Source: Tragulus kanchil
Lineage: Eukaryota > Chordata > Mammalia > Artiodactyla > Tragulidae
Assembly (NCBI GenBank): GCA_022376925.1
Contig: JAIOJX010000005.1
Location: forward strand, 158,177,501-158,241,500
Direction of reading: 5' to 3'
DNA length: 64,000 nucleotides
Shown here: positions 12,006 through 24,232 of the stretch, piece by piece
Numbering within the stretch: the stretch's first letter is position 1
How the letters are laid out: each line of letters opens with the position of its first letter
Made by a program: the position numbers and the translations under genes
Notes under the pieces: model-generated
Seen by the model: the letters and a program-made list of their open reading frames with translations, nothing else
Databases searched by the model: none
What the model was told of the DNA's origin: nothing

Positions 12006-12484
12006 TCCAATTGTCCAGTTAGAGCAGATGGACATACTGATTTGGATATTCAGAACGGGCGCAGCACTGGAAGTATGGTCTCATCTTGGTTATCTACAGA
12101 AAGTGATTTTCCACGGGCTTTATACCCAACTCCCTAGCCTCTCTTCTTTCCACCCGTTGGCATCATCTGGTCATTATATTGTTAACTCATTATATTGACT
12201 CAAAACAGGAATAAGAATTAAGAGAAGTGGTTTTCTTCAGACTTTCTACCTTATGAAGTAAATACAGTGCACAGTGCAGCTGTGCTCATCAAGTTGCTAG
12301 TAGAGTTCTAACAAAAGCACTTTCTTGAAAGAAAGCTTGGGAGTTGGGGTGGATTTCAGTATTACTGAACTGTATTACAGTTCATCTCTGTGTATTATAT
12401 GTGTCTGGGTCGGCACCCTTTGTAGATCCAAATTTTGACTGGAAAATGTTAATGAAAAATTATGTCAAGATCAAAGTGGAGGAA

Positions 12485-12600
12485 GGTCCCTGGTGGTTCG
12501 GTGGTGGAGACACTGAGCTTCCAATGCAGGGGGTGGGGCAGGTTTGATTCCTGGTGAGAGGACTAGGGTCCCACATGTGCTGGCATGGTCAAAAATAAAG
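12485..12600 (+). mobile_element. CHR-type SINE, diverged
   Basis: GGTCCCTGGTGGTTCGGTGG, CCAATGCAGGGGG and GGTTTGATTCCTGGT match the tRNA-like head of a CHR-type SINE, and it ends near a short A/T-rich tail after CATGGTCAAAAATAAAG. Confidence 0.6.
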
Positions 12601-12609
12601 CTTTTTAAA

Positions 12610-14070
12610 AATATAAAAAATATGAACGTGAGAACCATAGACTACTCTTCTCTAGCACATAGATTTCAGATTTTTTGTTAAGAAGGCAAAGTTCTTTAAT
12701 GTAGCATACGTTAGATGATCTTATGATTCCAGAAGGTCAGGGAGTAAGATGACTAGGGCAATTTTGCTTAGAGAAAATATTAGAGACGAAAGAATCTTAT
12801 TTGGTAAATATGTGTAAACATGTCTTTAGAAAAGGAATTCTGAATGTTTGTCCCAGCCTTGTTCCCCAAAGAACTGGAAACCATGTCATGAATGATTTTA
12901 TGAGTATCTCTGATGCTGCTGCACTAATTGACTGCAAGTTAAAAACAGACTGCCCAGGGATGAAACTGTGAAGCAGTAAGATAGCTTAGGAGGAAAGTGA
13001 CAGACTCAGAGAGAATCACCAAGGACAGCTTGTTAAGACCTAGTGGATACTATAGAGCACATCAGCATTTGGAAGAATTCTAAAAGGTTTATTCTTTCAA
13101 ACTCCCTGAATCAATTTCCATTTTCCTGGTTTTCATAAGTGTGTTAAAATATATGGAATTAAAGAAAAATATCCGTATTCTATTTGTGCGAAAGAATATA
13201 AAGAATGTATCTGTATGCACAGTTTGAAAAGCAGGAACATTGGCCTGCTCACCACCCAGCTTGAGAAATAGAACACTACCAAATCTTTTCTTCTTTTTTT
13301 TTTAAGGTTTTGTGTGTGTGTGTGTGTTATAATGTGGACCGTTTTAAAAATCTTTATTGAATTCATTACAGTATTGCTTCTGTTTATGTTTTGGGTTTTT
13401 GGCCACAAGGCATATGAGATCTTTGCTCCTCAACCAGGGATCGAAGCACCCATTGGACCACCAGAGAAGTCCCAACACTAGCAATTTTTTAAAGCCCTTT
13501 GTGGGTCCCTTCCCCAGTCACATCCCTGCTCCCTTCCTATCCAGGGGTCATCATTCATCTGAATTTGTGTTTACTACACCCTATCTCTCCTTTCTAATCT
13601 CACCACATAGGTGAGATTCACTAGGTGTCTATCAGTGAACAGCAGAAGCAGAAGTGTGCCCTTTGTATCTTTCTGACTTTTACTTCTTAACTTTCTTTGT
13701 AGGATTGACCTTTGCTGATCCGCAAGACTCCAGTGCATTTATTTTCAATACTGCATAGTTTTTGTTTGATAGTAAAATTTTAAACCTCAGTGGACAGGTT
13801 AATTAGTTGATGAGACACACCTGGAGAAAAGTAATGAACACAAATAGTGATTTTAATAAATTTCCAGAATGCTTCAAAAAGAAGTAAAGAGGAAAAAATG
13901 AAAGGAAGGTTAAGAAACAGGATGGAATGGGAAGTTCCAACAGAGGTCTAATGGTAATTATAGAAAAAGAAAAAGCAGGAAATTAGGTAGAATCAATACT
14001 CATAGAAATAATGGTTAAAAATGTTTGAGACTTGAGAAAAACCAAAAATGCTTATATTCAGTCCTGAGCA
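12610..14070. other. Intron with one SINE and a (TG)n tract
   Basis: Mostly unassigned intron. It holds a (TG)n microsatellite at 13310-13328 and the antisense CHR-type SINE listed next. The purine-rich part after 13800 resembles old L1 but is too diverged to place. Confidence 0.5.
13345..13474 (-). mobile_element. CHR-2-type SINE, antisense
   Basis: The + strand shows GGTTTTTGGCCACAAGGCAT, ACCAGGGATCGAAGCACCC and TTGGACCACCAGAGAAGTCC, the reverse complement of a CHR-2-like tRNA-derived SINE. Confidence 0.75.
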
Positions 14071-14102
14071 GAATAGATTTCATCTGCATCTAGGTGCAAA
14101 AT

Positions 14103-14234
14103 GGGGCTTCCCAGGTGACTCAGAGGTAAAGAACCTGCCTGCCAGTACAGGAGCTGCAAGAGACATGGTTTGATTCCTGGATGGGGAAGATCCCCTGGAG
14201 GACAAAATGGCACCCCACTCCACTATTCTTGCTG

Positions 14235-14271
<37 letters not shown>

Positions 14272-14356
14272 CTGTGGAAAGAGGAGACTGGCAGGCTGTA
14301 ATTCGTAGATTCATAAAGAGTCAGACATAACTGAAGTGACTGAGCACACACGCAGG
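14103..14356 (+). mobile_element. Bov-tA SINE with internal (AAT)n
   Basis: Bov-tA head GGGGCTTCCCAGGTGACTCA and a BovA body (GATCCCCTGGAGGACAAAAT, CACTCCACTATTCTTGC). A 35-bp (AAT)n run at 14236-14270 interrupts it where the consensus reads about TGCCTGGA. Confidence 0.85.
14236..14270. repeat. (AAT)n microsatellite
   Basis: 35 bases of AAT repeat, nearly 12 units, inside a Bov-tA. The corresponding place in the D5 right copy has two units. Confidence 0.95.
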
Positions 14357-14599
14357 TATGACATAATAAAATTGTAAAACACCAAGACCAAAAAAGAAAA
14401 CCTAATAAAATTAACTGTAGAGAAAAATAATTACAGCAGTTAGAGGGTTAGCAGACTGTTAAAAGACATAACAGTAGAAGCCAGAAGACTATGAAATAGG
14501 ACCTTCAAAGTGCTGAGGAAAAACACTTTTCACTTAGAGTTAGTTCTATACCCACTTTAACTGTTTTCCAAGAGTGGTGACAATATATACTTTCAAACA

Positions 14600-14760
14600 A
14601 AGCCTTTGTTTTCCTCTACATCTTTGCATTCTTCATTGAAGAAGGCCTTCTTATCTTATTGTTATTCTCTAGAATTCTGTGTTCAATTGGGTATATCTTT
14701 CTCTTTTGCCCTTTTTTTTTTCTTTTCTTCCTCAGCTGTTTGTAAATGAATGTGTCTTAG
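14600..14760 (-). mobile_element. BovB fragment, antisense
   Basis: GTTTTCCTCTACATCTTTGC, TTGAAGAAGGCC and a TTCAATTGGGTATATCTTTC-type stretch are the reverse complement of the BovB segment between its endonuclease and reverse transcriptase domains. The D5 duplicate lies at 15720-15880. It lies before, not after, the RT-side piece at 15070, so the order is scrambled relative to BovB. Confidence 0.65.
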
Positions 14761-15069
14761 AAGGATGTATCTTTCTACTTGAGTCAGGAAAAATGGAGTC
14801 TTAGGGTTGAATAAATTGATGAATGTGGATAAATAAGTTTTGACAATATAAGATAATATGACTAATTTTAAGAGTATAAACCAAGGTAGAAGTAAAATGA
14901 TAGATAAGAATAACAAGCCAAGAAGCAGATGACTTGTATGAAAAACTGTCAACATCTTTTATATTGTTCAGGAGAAGGGAATGTGTGATTTTTAATTTTA
15001 GTTATTTTTAAGTCTGGCATATCTAAAATTTAGTGAAAGAATAGAAGTAGAATGTAGCACTTTAAATGG

Positions 15070-15187
15070 CATCATCTTTTAGGACTTTAAATAGCTCGGC
15101 TGGAATTTCATCCCTTCCACTAGCGTTGTTTCTAGTAATTCTTCCTAAGGCCCACTTGACTTCACGCTCCAGGTGTCGGCTCTAGGT
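15070..15187 (-). mobile_element. BovB fragment, antisense (RT side)
   Basis: CATCATCTTTTAGGACTTTA, AATAGCTCGGCTGGAATTTC and GCCCACTTGACTTCACGCTC are antisense BovB. It is cut by the D5 junction. The intact continuation is at 16165-16790. Confidence 0.75.
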
Positions 15188-15222
15188 CAGAGAATAGATT
15201 TCATCTGCATCTAGGTGCAAAA

Positions 15223-15446
15223 TGGGGCTTCCCAGGTGACTCAGAGGTAAAGAACCTGCCTGCCAGTACAGGAGCTGCAAGAGACATGGTTTGATTCCTG
15301 GATGGGGAAGATCCCCTGGAGGACAAAATGGCACCCCACTCCACTATTCTTGCTGGAATAATCCTGTGGAAAGAGGAGACTGGCAGGCTGTAATTCGTAG
15401 ATTCATAAAGAGTCAGACATAACTGAAGTGACTGAGCACACACACA
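15223..15446 (+). mobile_element. Bov-tA SINE, D5 right copy without (AAT)n
   Basis: The D5 copy of the element at 14103, with only two AAT units at 15357-15362. This short form is presumably closer to the original insertion. Confidence 0.85.
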
Positions 15447-16164
15447 GGTATGACATAATAAAATTGTAAAACACCAAGACCAAAAAAGAAAACCTAATAA
15501 AATTAACTGTAGAGAAAAATAATTACAGCAGTTAGAGGGTTAGCAGACTGTTAAAAGACATAACAGTAGAAGCCAGAAGACTATGAAATAGGACCTTCAA
15601 AGTGCTGAGGAAAAACACTTTTCACTTAGAGTTAGTTCTATACCCACTTTAACTGTTTTCCAAGAGTGGTGACAATATATACTTTCAAACAAAGCCTTTG
15701 TTTTCCTCTACATCTTTGCATTCTTCATTGAAGAAGGCCTTCTTATCTTATTGTTATTCTCTAGAATTCTGTGTTCAATTGGGTATATCTTTCCCTTTTG
15801 CCCTTTTTTTTTTCTTTTCTTCCTCAGCTGTTTGTAAATGAATGTGTCTTAGAAGGATGTATCTTTCTACTTGAGTCAGGAAAAATGGAGTCTTAGGGTT
15901 GAATAAATTGATGAATGTGGATAAATAAGTTTTGACAATATAAGATAATATGACTAATTTTAAGAGTATAAACCAAGGTAGAAGTAAAATGATAGATAAG
16001 AATAACAAGCCAAGAAGCAGATGACTTGTATGAAAAACTGTCAACATCTTTTATATTGTTCAGGAGAAGGGAATGTGTGATTTTTAATTTTAGTTATTTT
16101 TAAGTCTGGCATATCTAAAATTTAGTGAAAGAATAGAAGTAGAATGTAGCACTTTAAATGGCAT

Positions 16165-16790
16165 CATCTTTTAGGACTTTAAATAGCTCGGCTGGAATTT
16201 CATCCCTTCCACTAGCGTTGTTTCTAGTAATTCTTCCTAAGGCCCACTTGACTTCACGCTCCAGGTGTCGGCTCTAGGTCAGTGACAACACCCCATTGTT
16301 ATGCAGGTCATTGAGATCTTATGTGTATTCTTGCCCCCTCTTGTTAATCTTAAACAAGGTAGAAGTAAAATGTTAGATACCTGCCTCTGTTAGATCCTTA
16401 CCATTGTTGTCCTTTATCATGCCCATTCTTAAATGAAATGTTCCCTTAATATCTCCAATTTTCTTGAAGAGATGTCTAGTCTTTCCTTTGATTGTTTTCC
16501 TCTACATCTTTGCATTCTGCATTGAAGAAGGCTTCCTTATCTCCTTGTTATTCTCTGAAACTCTATTCAGTTGGATATGTTTTCCTTTTACCCTTGCTGT
16601 TTTGCTTCTTTTCTCAGCTATTTGTAAACCTCAGACAACAACTCTGCCTTCTTGCATTTCTTTTTCTTTGGGATGGTTTTGGTCACCTCCTCCTGTGATG
16701 AATGTGATGAAGCTTTGTCCACAGTTCTTCACACGCTGTGTCTACCATATCTAATCCCTTGAATCTATTTGTCGCTTAGTGACTAAGCAG
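16165..16790 (-). mobile_element. BovB fragment, antisense, with a foreign patch
   Basis: Contiguous antisense BovB from the RT side into the inter-domain linker (CTTGAAGAGATGTCTAGTCT, ATTGAAGAAGGCTTCCTTAT, CAGCTATTTGTAAACCTCAG). Around 16348-16378 about 30 bases (TTAAACAAGGTAGAAGTAAA and following) do not fit BovB and resemble 14876-14905. The D6 left boundary falls at 16344. Confidence 0.75.
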
Positions 16791-18672
16791 CAACATAGAA
16801 TATATAACTTCCAAATCAAATCAATAGGGATAGCTTGTAGGAAAAATAAAGTAATTTCAATCCATTAGAAAACAGGAGCAGAGTGGGCAGAGATGTGAGG
16901 GAAGACACAGAGAAAAAGAAACTTGTAAGTAAATGTCAGTTAGTATACGTCAGTAATAACAATATGAGTCATGTAAATCTTCCAGTTTAAAGGTGAAGGA
17001 CATGTGATTCACAAGAGACCAGAAGAAAAGAAGAGTGATGCTAAGGATGTAGCAGCCAAAATGAAGGTGCTGTGCATATTTGACATCAGACAATGTGGAT
17101 TTTAGGGCAAAGACATTACTTGAGATAAAGAATGATGGTGCATTGTGATGAAAAGTTCAGTCCACCAGTTAGATACTATTCTAAATGATCTACATAAAAT
17201 GATGTGGCCTCAAAATATATAAAGCAAAGACTGACAGAATTACATGGAGAAATGACAGATCTGTAGTCACAGTGGAGAACTTAAACAAACCTCTCCCATG
17301 AATTAGTAAGCATATAAGTGATATGAAGAACACAAGAAGTTTGATATATTAGATGATATAGAACCATACATCTCCCAAATCAGAGAATACATATTCTCTT
17401 CAGGCACAAAATATTAATGAGAACCATGTACTAGGCCACAAAAAAGCAAATCTCATTAAATTCTACAAAGTCAGTATCATGCAGAGCATACCTTTTTATC
17501 AAATTGCATTAATCTTAAACAAGGTAGAAGTAAAATGTTAGATACCTGCCTCTGTTAGATCCTTACCATTGTTGTCCTTTATCATGCCCATTCTTAAATG
17601 AAATGTTCCCTTAATATCTCCAATTTTCTTGAAGAGATGTCTAGTCTTTCCTTTGATTGTTTTCCTCTACATCTTTGCATTCTGCATTGAAGAAGGCTTC
17701 GTTATCTCCTTGTTATTCTCTGAAACTCTATTCAGTTGGATATGTTTTCCTTTTACCCTTGCTGTTTTGCTTCTTTTCTCAGCTATTTGTAAACCTCAGA
17801 CAACAACTCTGCCTTCTTGCATTTCTTTTTCTTTGGGATGGTTTTGGTCACCTCCTCCTGTGATGAATGTGATGAAGCTTTGTCCACAGTTCTTCACACG
17901 CTGTGTCTACCATATCTAATCCCTTGAATCTATTTGTCGCTTAGTGACTAAGCAGCAACATAGAATATATAACTTCCAAATCAAATCAATAGGGATAGCT
18001 TGTAGGAAAAATAAAGTAATTTCAATCCATTAGAAAACAGGAGCAGAGTGGGCAGAGATGTGAGGGAAGACACAGAGAAAAAGAAACTTGTAAGTAAATG
18101 TCAGTTAGTATCGTCAGTAATAACAATATGAGTCATGTAAATCTTCCAGTTTAAAGGTGAAGGACATGTGATTCACAAGAGACCAGAAGAAAAGAAGAGT
18201 GATGCTAAGGATGTAGCAGCCAAAATGAAGGTGCTGTGCATATTTGACATCAGACAATGTGGATTTTAGGGCAAAGACATTACTTGAGATAAAGAATGAT
18301 GGTGCATTGTGATGAAAAGTTCAGTCCACCAGTTAGATACTATTCTAAATGATCTACATAAAATGATGTGGCCTCAAAATATATAAAGCAAAGACTGACA
18401 GAATTACATGGAGAAATGACAGATCTGTAGTCACAGTGGAGAACTTAAACAAACCTCTCCCATGAATTAGTAAGCATATAAGTGATATGAAGAGCACAAG
18501 AAGTTTGATATATTAGATGATATAGAACCATACATCTCCCAAATCAGAGAATACATATTCTCTTCAGGCACAAAATATTAATGAGAACCATGTACTAGGC
18601 CACAAAAAAGCAAATCTCATTAAATTCTACAAAGTCAGTATCATGCAGAGCATACCTTTTTATCCAAATTGC
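16344..18672. repeat. Tandem duplication D6 (offset 1165 bp)
   Basis: Copies are 16344-17508 and 17509-18672, both starting TTAATCTTAAACAAGG. Differences include TATACGTCAG versus TATCGTCAG, GAACACAAG versus GAGCACAAG and TATCAAATT versus TATCCAAATT. BovB and ancient L1 are both copied. Confidence 0.95.
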
Positions 18673-19870
18673 AATGTAATTAACTTGAAAAGTTAAAAAA
18701 ACGTGCTTATGAATCATTTATGAACCAAGGAAAACTCCGAATGGAAATTAGAAAATACTTAGATGCAATCAGCTTTTAAAACACCTTATGTCAGACAAAC
18801 CCAGATGGAGGGACATTTGACACCATAGCTAATAACTCTTCAAAACACTGTTTTGAAATGTAAAGATAAAGCAGGACTTAGAGGTAAAATATTAGCTTTA
18901 AATGCATTTATTAGAAAAGAAGAAAAATTAATGAGCCAAACATTTGCTTCAACTATTTAGGAAAAAAATAGAATAAATCCGAAGGAACAGAAGGAATAAA
19001 TAATAAAAAGAACAGATTTCGTGAAGTAGGAGATGAAGAATCAGCAAACTAAAAAAACTTCTGAAAATACTGACAAAGTAGACAGACATGTATAGGACTA
19101 ATCAAACAAAGAAAAGGAACAAATGAAATATTTGTAATGATAATAAGCACATAGTATGAACATTTTTATGCTACTGTGTTTGAAAACTTAAAATGACAAA
19201 TTTACCTGAAAGAGCCAAGAGTATCTAAGGTTAATTTTGAAGAAAAAATGAAGGGAAAGGAAAGGTGTTCATTTTATCAGATTTTTATGACACTATAAAA
19301 TTATAGTCATTGAAACAATATGGTAAAGGCACAAGGTTAGGCGAACTAAGGAAACAACAGAGTACAGACATTAAAAAGAAACTTGGATATGTATGAAAAC
19401 CTTATATGTGACTAAAGTAACATAAATTAGTAGGGGAAAGGATGACCTGTTGATTAAATGGTGCTGGGGAAATCGGCTAGCCTTATGAATAGAAGATGAA
19501 AGTAGATCCGTATTTCAAGACATACCAAAAATAAATCCTAAATGCATTAAAGAACCCAACACGAAAAGCAAATTTGAAAACTTTTAGGAGAAAATATAGG
19601 AAGATATCTTTATAAATGTGGGATAGGAAAGAATTTATAAACATGTAAAGGAGACCACAAATCATAGAGTAAAAGATTAAATATTTCACCCAAGAAAGGA
19701 CTGACATTGTGCCAGTGAGGTAACTCATAGCCACCAGTACAATTCCACTTGTACTGTGTGTGTAAATATATACACATATATGTCTTACATATCCCTTGAA
19801 GAAACTCTTACCTATGGATGCAAGAAGAGACCTTTGTTTGTAATCACAAAGAAAACAACATAACAATCTA
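16800..19870 (+). mobile_element. Ancient L1 LINE, sense, duplicated in part
   Basis: Degraded sense L1 ORF2 sequence, with phrases such as CAGACAATGTGGATTTTAGG, ACCATGTACTAGGCCACAAA, TTAAATGGTGCTGGGGAAAT and AAAGAACCCAACACGAAAAG in the expected 5'-to-3' order. Positions 16800-17508 are repeated by D6 at 17965-18672. Many stops and indels make it inactive. This is an old mammalian L1M-type copy into which BovB later inserted. Confidence 0.75.
17535..17950 (-). mobile_element. BovB fragment, D6 right copy
   Basis: The second copy of the BovB linker segment at 16370-16790. It is the same insertion, not an independent one. Confidence 0.75.
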
Positions 19871-21885
19871 AATGTTCCTTTGGTATATTTGAACGTTGAA
19901 GTATTTTATATGCTCTATACCAGTGAACTAGACTTGTCTGTCTATTGAATGTTCCTCCAGTCTGGTTTACTGTTTACTGTAGACGTCAATACTGTTGACC
20001 ACATAGTCCCTTTCTTCTCCTGGGCACACAGAAAGTTAGTCCTCTCCCATCCCCTTTGAAGTTAGGTAAGATCCAGTGACTTGCCTTAATACTAACAACA
20101 AAATGTATGTTGTTTGGGGGAGGAGTCTGAAGAGCCACTGCACTCTCTTCTCCCTGCTCCTGTGATGGAGAAGCACATAGAAATCAGTTGTCAGCTTCCA
20201 TCACTAGGTTCCCTGTGTGGGGCAGTGCTGAGAGCCACCTTGCTGATCGTCACGGAATGCGTGATATGGGTGAAAAGTCTGTGCTGTTGAAGGAACTGGG
20301 AGAATGGAGGCTGTCTTACTGCAGCCTAAGCTACCCTCCGAAACTGTCCTCACTTGTTATTCCACCAGTGCTTCCGGCTGTCGCTTTGGAGTTAGCGTCA
20401 TAATCAAGAGATTCGTGGCCAGAAAAGCCATCCTCTCTCCCTTCCTTCCCTCCCTCTCTTTATCTGTGGACAGCTGTCCTCATCCGCAGAGAACAGGGCA
20501 GATAGTGAACATATATGGGACGAGGGCTCGATTACCAGCATGCTCGAATACCAGAATAGAAAGTAAGTGCATTGCTTAGAAGAGATGCAGGAGATGATAA
20601 TTACTTCCCGTCATTAAACAGTTAGAAATGTTTGGACATGATGCTAGTGCTGCTCATCCTGTCTCTTTTCATGGAGTATAATATACTGGAAAGTACACTA
20701 AATATCTAATAAGAAATTGTCTTTTTCAATCTATTTTTAAATCATGTAAAGTAAGCTGCACATCTTGAGTGTAAGTAGCTAATGTTAATTGTAGATTTAG
20801 GTTAAATAAGTTAAATGTCTGAAAGAAAATCCCAGCACAGAAAAGGTTCCAATGGACTTAAAAGATGCTCATCTTTCATCATTCTCTTCTCAGTGTTTAC
20901 AGAATCTACATCGTTTTTGGACAGCTATCATTTTGTAGAAACCCTAGACTTTTATAAATGAACAGGTTGATGTACACTTGAAGTATATAGAGAGACATGA
21001 AATCAAAACAGAGCTGATGTTTCAGATTGCAGCTATTCATGGACAAAGAAATGAGCATATATGTGTTGAAATGCTCAGAATTGTAAGCAAGCGAGGGAAA
21101 CCCATCATGGCTGAAGACATCTGTATATTCTGAAAAATGATTGGTTCCATGTGCTGGATCATTTTCCCGCTTTATGAATGCTTAAACACTGAATCTATAT
21201 ATATCATGCTTCTGTAATGTTGTAAATTTATGACATTTATTAAGTGCAAGTAAATATGTAAAGGTTCTAGGCTCTACATCAGACTTCCCAACATGGGAAC
21301 CCAGCAAAGGGACTGGAAATCCCCAGGGAATCTGACTTTGAAGGCCAACGGGATTTGATCATAGAACTTCCACAGGACTGGGGGAAACAGACTCTTGGAG
21401 GGCACAAACAAAGTCTTATGTGGACCAGGGCACAGGAGAAAGGAGCAGTAACCCCACAGGAGACTGAGCCAGACCTGCCTGTGAATGTTTGAAATGAGGT
21501 GTAGGTTGACAGTGGCCTGCCGCAGGGACAGGGGCACTGGCAGCAACAGTCCTGGGAGGTGCGTGTTGGCCTAAGTCCTCTGGAAGGTCACCATTAGCCC
21601 TGCCATAGAGCCTGTAGACTCATGGACTGGGTTGCTTCAACTGGCCAGACAACTAACAGGGAGGGAGCATAGCCTCATCCATCAGCAGGTAATCTGGTTA
21701 AAGATTTACTGAGCTTGGCTCTGCCCACCAGAGCAAGACCCAGTTTTCCCCACAGCCAGTCCCTCCCATCAGGAAGCTTGCAGAAGCCTCTTATCCTCAT
21801 ACCTCAGAGGGGAGATAGACAAAGCAAGAGCTATAATCCTACAGCCTCCAGGACGAACTCCACAATCACAGAAAGCTTACCAAGA
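19871..21885. other. Intron, no gene recognised
   Basis: About 2 kb with no recognisable exon. The stretch 20010-20300 has the look of an old transposon, but I cannot name it. There is a C/T-rich patch at 20435-20460. Confidence 0.45.
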
Positions 21886-23372
21886 TGATCCCATGGATCA
21901 GGGTCTTGTCATGGCAAAGGGGTGTGTGTAACTCAATGAAGCTATAAGCCATGCTGGTGCAGGGCCCCCCAAGGTGAATGGGTCATGGTGAAGAGTTCTG
22001 ACCAAAGGTGATTCGCTGGAGAATGGAGTGGCAATCCACTCCAGTATTCTTGCCTCGAGAACCCAGTGAACTGTATGAAAAGGCAAAAATATATGACACA
22101 GGAAAACGAGCCCCAGGTCAGAATATGTCCAATAATACTCTTGGGCAAGAGCAGAGAAATACCTCCAGAAAGAGAGCTGGGTTAAAGTAGAATTGACGCC
22201 CAGTAGTGGATGTGTCTGGCGGTTAAATATAGGAGCCTGAAATGTTAGGTCCATGAATCAAGGTAAATTGGACGTAGTGATACAAGAGATGGCAAGATTG
22301 AACATAGAATCTAAACAATCAGTGAACTAAAATCGACAGGAATGGGCGAATTTAATTCAGATGACCGTTATATCTACTACCATGGGCAAGAATCCCTTAG
22401 AAGAAATGGAGCAGCCCTCATTGCCAATAAAAGAGGCCAGAATGGCATACTTGGGTGCAGTCTCAAAAGTGACAGAATGATCTTGGTTCATTTCCAAGGC
22501 AAACCATTCGTTGTCAAAGTAATCGAAGTCTATACCCCAACCGTGAGTGCTGAAGAAGCTGAAGTTGACCATTTCTATGAAGACCTACAACACCTTCTAT
22601 AACTAATACTGAAATAAGATGCTTTTTTTCATCATAGGGGACTGGAATGCAAAAGTAGAAAGTCAAGAAATACCTGGAATAACAGACGAGTTTGGCCTTG
22701 CAGTACACAATGAAGCAGGGCAAAGGCTGACAGAATTTTGCCAAGAGAATGCACTGGTCAAGCACCCTCTTTCAATAACACAAGAAACAAATCTACACAT
22801 GGACAACATCAAATGGTCGATACCAGAATCAGATTGATTATATTCTTTGTTGGTGAAGATGGAGAAGCTTAATACAATCAGCAAAAACAAGACCCGGAGC
22901 TGACTGTGGCTAGGATCATGAGCTCCTTATTGCAGAATTCAGGCTTACATTGAAGAAAGTAGGGAAAACCACTAGGCCATTCAGGTATGGCCTAAATCAA
23001 ATCCCTTATGATTATACAATAGAAGTGATGAATAGATTTAAGGGTTTAGGTCTGGTAGACCGAGTGCCTGAAGAACTATGCACAGAGGTTCCATGATGCT
23101 AGGAGATCACACCAATCAATCCTAAAGGATGCTGAAGCGCCAGTACTTTGGCTACCTGGCATGAATAGCCAACTCACTGGGAAAGATTGAGGGCGAGAGA
23201 AGAAGAGGGTGACAGAGGATGAGATGGTTGGATGGCATCACTGACTCAATTGACGTGAATTTGAGCAAACTGTAGGAGATATTGAAGGGCAGGGAAACCT
23301 GGTCTGCTGCAGTCCATGGGGTCACAAAGGGTCAGACATGACTTAGCGACCAAACAACAGCAACAGTAAATA
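21885..23372 (+). mobile_element. BovB LINE, 5' portion plus 3' tail, internally deleted
   Basis: BovB is an RTE-clade LINE that reached ruminants by horizontal transfer. The apurinic-like endonuclease region is still readable in two frames: 22342-22602 (FNSDDRYIYYHGQESLRRNG, then NGILGCSLKSDRMILVHFQG) and 22619-22837 (FIIGDWNAKVESQEIPGITD, then NEAGQRLTEFCQENALV). GDWNAK is the conserved endonuclease motif. Near 23090 the sequence jumps to the 3' end of the element (GATGCTGAAGCGCCAGTACT to GTCAGACATGACTTAGCGAC), so the reverse transcriptase core is missing. Frameshifts make it dead. Confidence 0.9.
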
Positions 23373-23389
23373 TGTACAGTTTAGAAAAT

Positions 23390-23790
23390 ACTAATAAAAC
23401 AAGTGCCCATGTACTACTGCCTCACTTGAGAATAGAGCAAGATCAGTAGTTTTGCCCCTCCAGGATTTCATCTTGGAAATGAAATCAGTTAATGTTTTGA
23501 CACATTGGTGGGGGTCTCTCCAAGACTTCATCTTCCTCTTTCACATACAAATGAGCATGAGATTTCAGTAGTAGTTCTCCGGATTTCCTTTATAGTTTTA
23601 CATTTATATATGTATCCCTAAACAAATTATATTTTTAGTTTTGCCTTTTTAAAAAATTTGTGTAAATGAGCTCCTACACTGTGTTTTTCTGCACCTTGCT
23701 TTTTTCATTCAGCATTGCTTTTTGATTCATCCATTTGGATTTAGCTGTAGTTTATTAATCTCAACCACTGTGTGGCTTCCCATTGTCATA
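23390..23790 (-). mobile_element. Old L1 fragment, antisense
   Basis: ATATGTATCCCTAAACAAAT, TGCACCTTGCTTTTTTCATT and TTTGATTCATCCATTTGGAT are characteristic of antisense L1 3' sequence. Highly diverged. Confidence 0.55.
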
Positions 23791-23792
23791 AT

Positions 23793-23938
23793 ATATATAT
23801 TTTTAGCTCATTTATTTATTTGGCCCCACTGAGTCTTAGTTGCAGCATGTGGGATCTAGTTCCCTGACCAGGGGTTGAACGCAAGCCCCCTGCACTGGGA
23901 ACACAGAGTCTTAACCACTGGACCACCAGGGAAGTCCC
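23793..23938 (-). mobile_element. CHR-2-type SINE, antisense
   Basis: The + strand reads TGAGTCTTAGTTGCAGCATG, CCCTGACCAGGGGTTGAACG and ACTGGACCACCAGGGAAGTC, an antisense CHR-2-like SINE. CCCATTGTNNTAAT flanks it at 23779-23792 and about 23939-23952, an imperfect target-site duplication. It inserted into the old L1. The D7 duplication starts inside its head. Confidence 0.85.
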
Positions 23939-24232
23939 CCCATTGTAGTAATATTTTGCAGTGTATCTATTCTATATTTTATGGGGTATCATGTTTCTTT
24001 ACAATAAAATTCTTTAGGGTTAATTACTACATATGGTTTGGTTTGTTCCAGCCTTAGGTTCAACTTTTTAAAAAGCTGTTTGGCACGGAACCTGTGTTCA
24101 TATCTTGAGATAATCAAGATGCTCTCATTTCTGTTTTATCATTGATAGTAATTAATTAATTTTGTTCGTAGCAGACTATTGGGATATATTTGGCTTCTTT
24201 ATTTGATATTGAATCTTGTGTTGGATTCACAG

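Larger units (their letters stand above)
14071..16281. repeat. Tandem duplication D5 (offset 1121 bp)
   Basis: Copies are about 14071-15189 and 15192-16281, starting GAATAGATTTCATCTGC. The outstanding difference is a microsatellite: the left copy has an (AAT)n run at 14236-14270, while the right copy has only AATAAT at 15357-15362. Other changes are single bases (CTCTTTTGCC versus CCCTTTTGCC, ACGCAGG versus ACACAGG). Confidence 0.95.

Noticed and set aside
16464..17919. Paired 96-codon hydrophobic frames that look like membrane proteins
   Set aside because: They are antisense translation of T-rich BovB sequence; hydrophobicity comes from T-rich codons.
22342..22837. Possible endonuclease gene
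   Set aside because: These frames are remnants of the BovB LINE with frameshifts and a missing reverse transcriptase; not a host gene.
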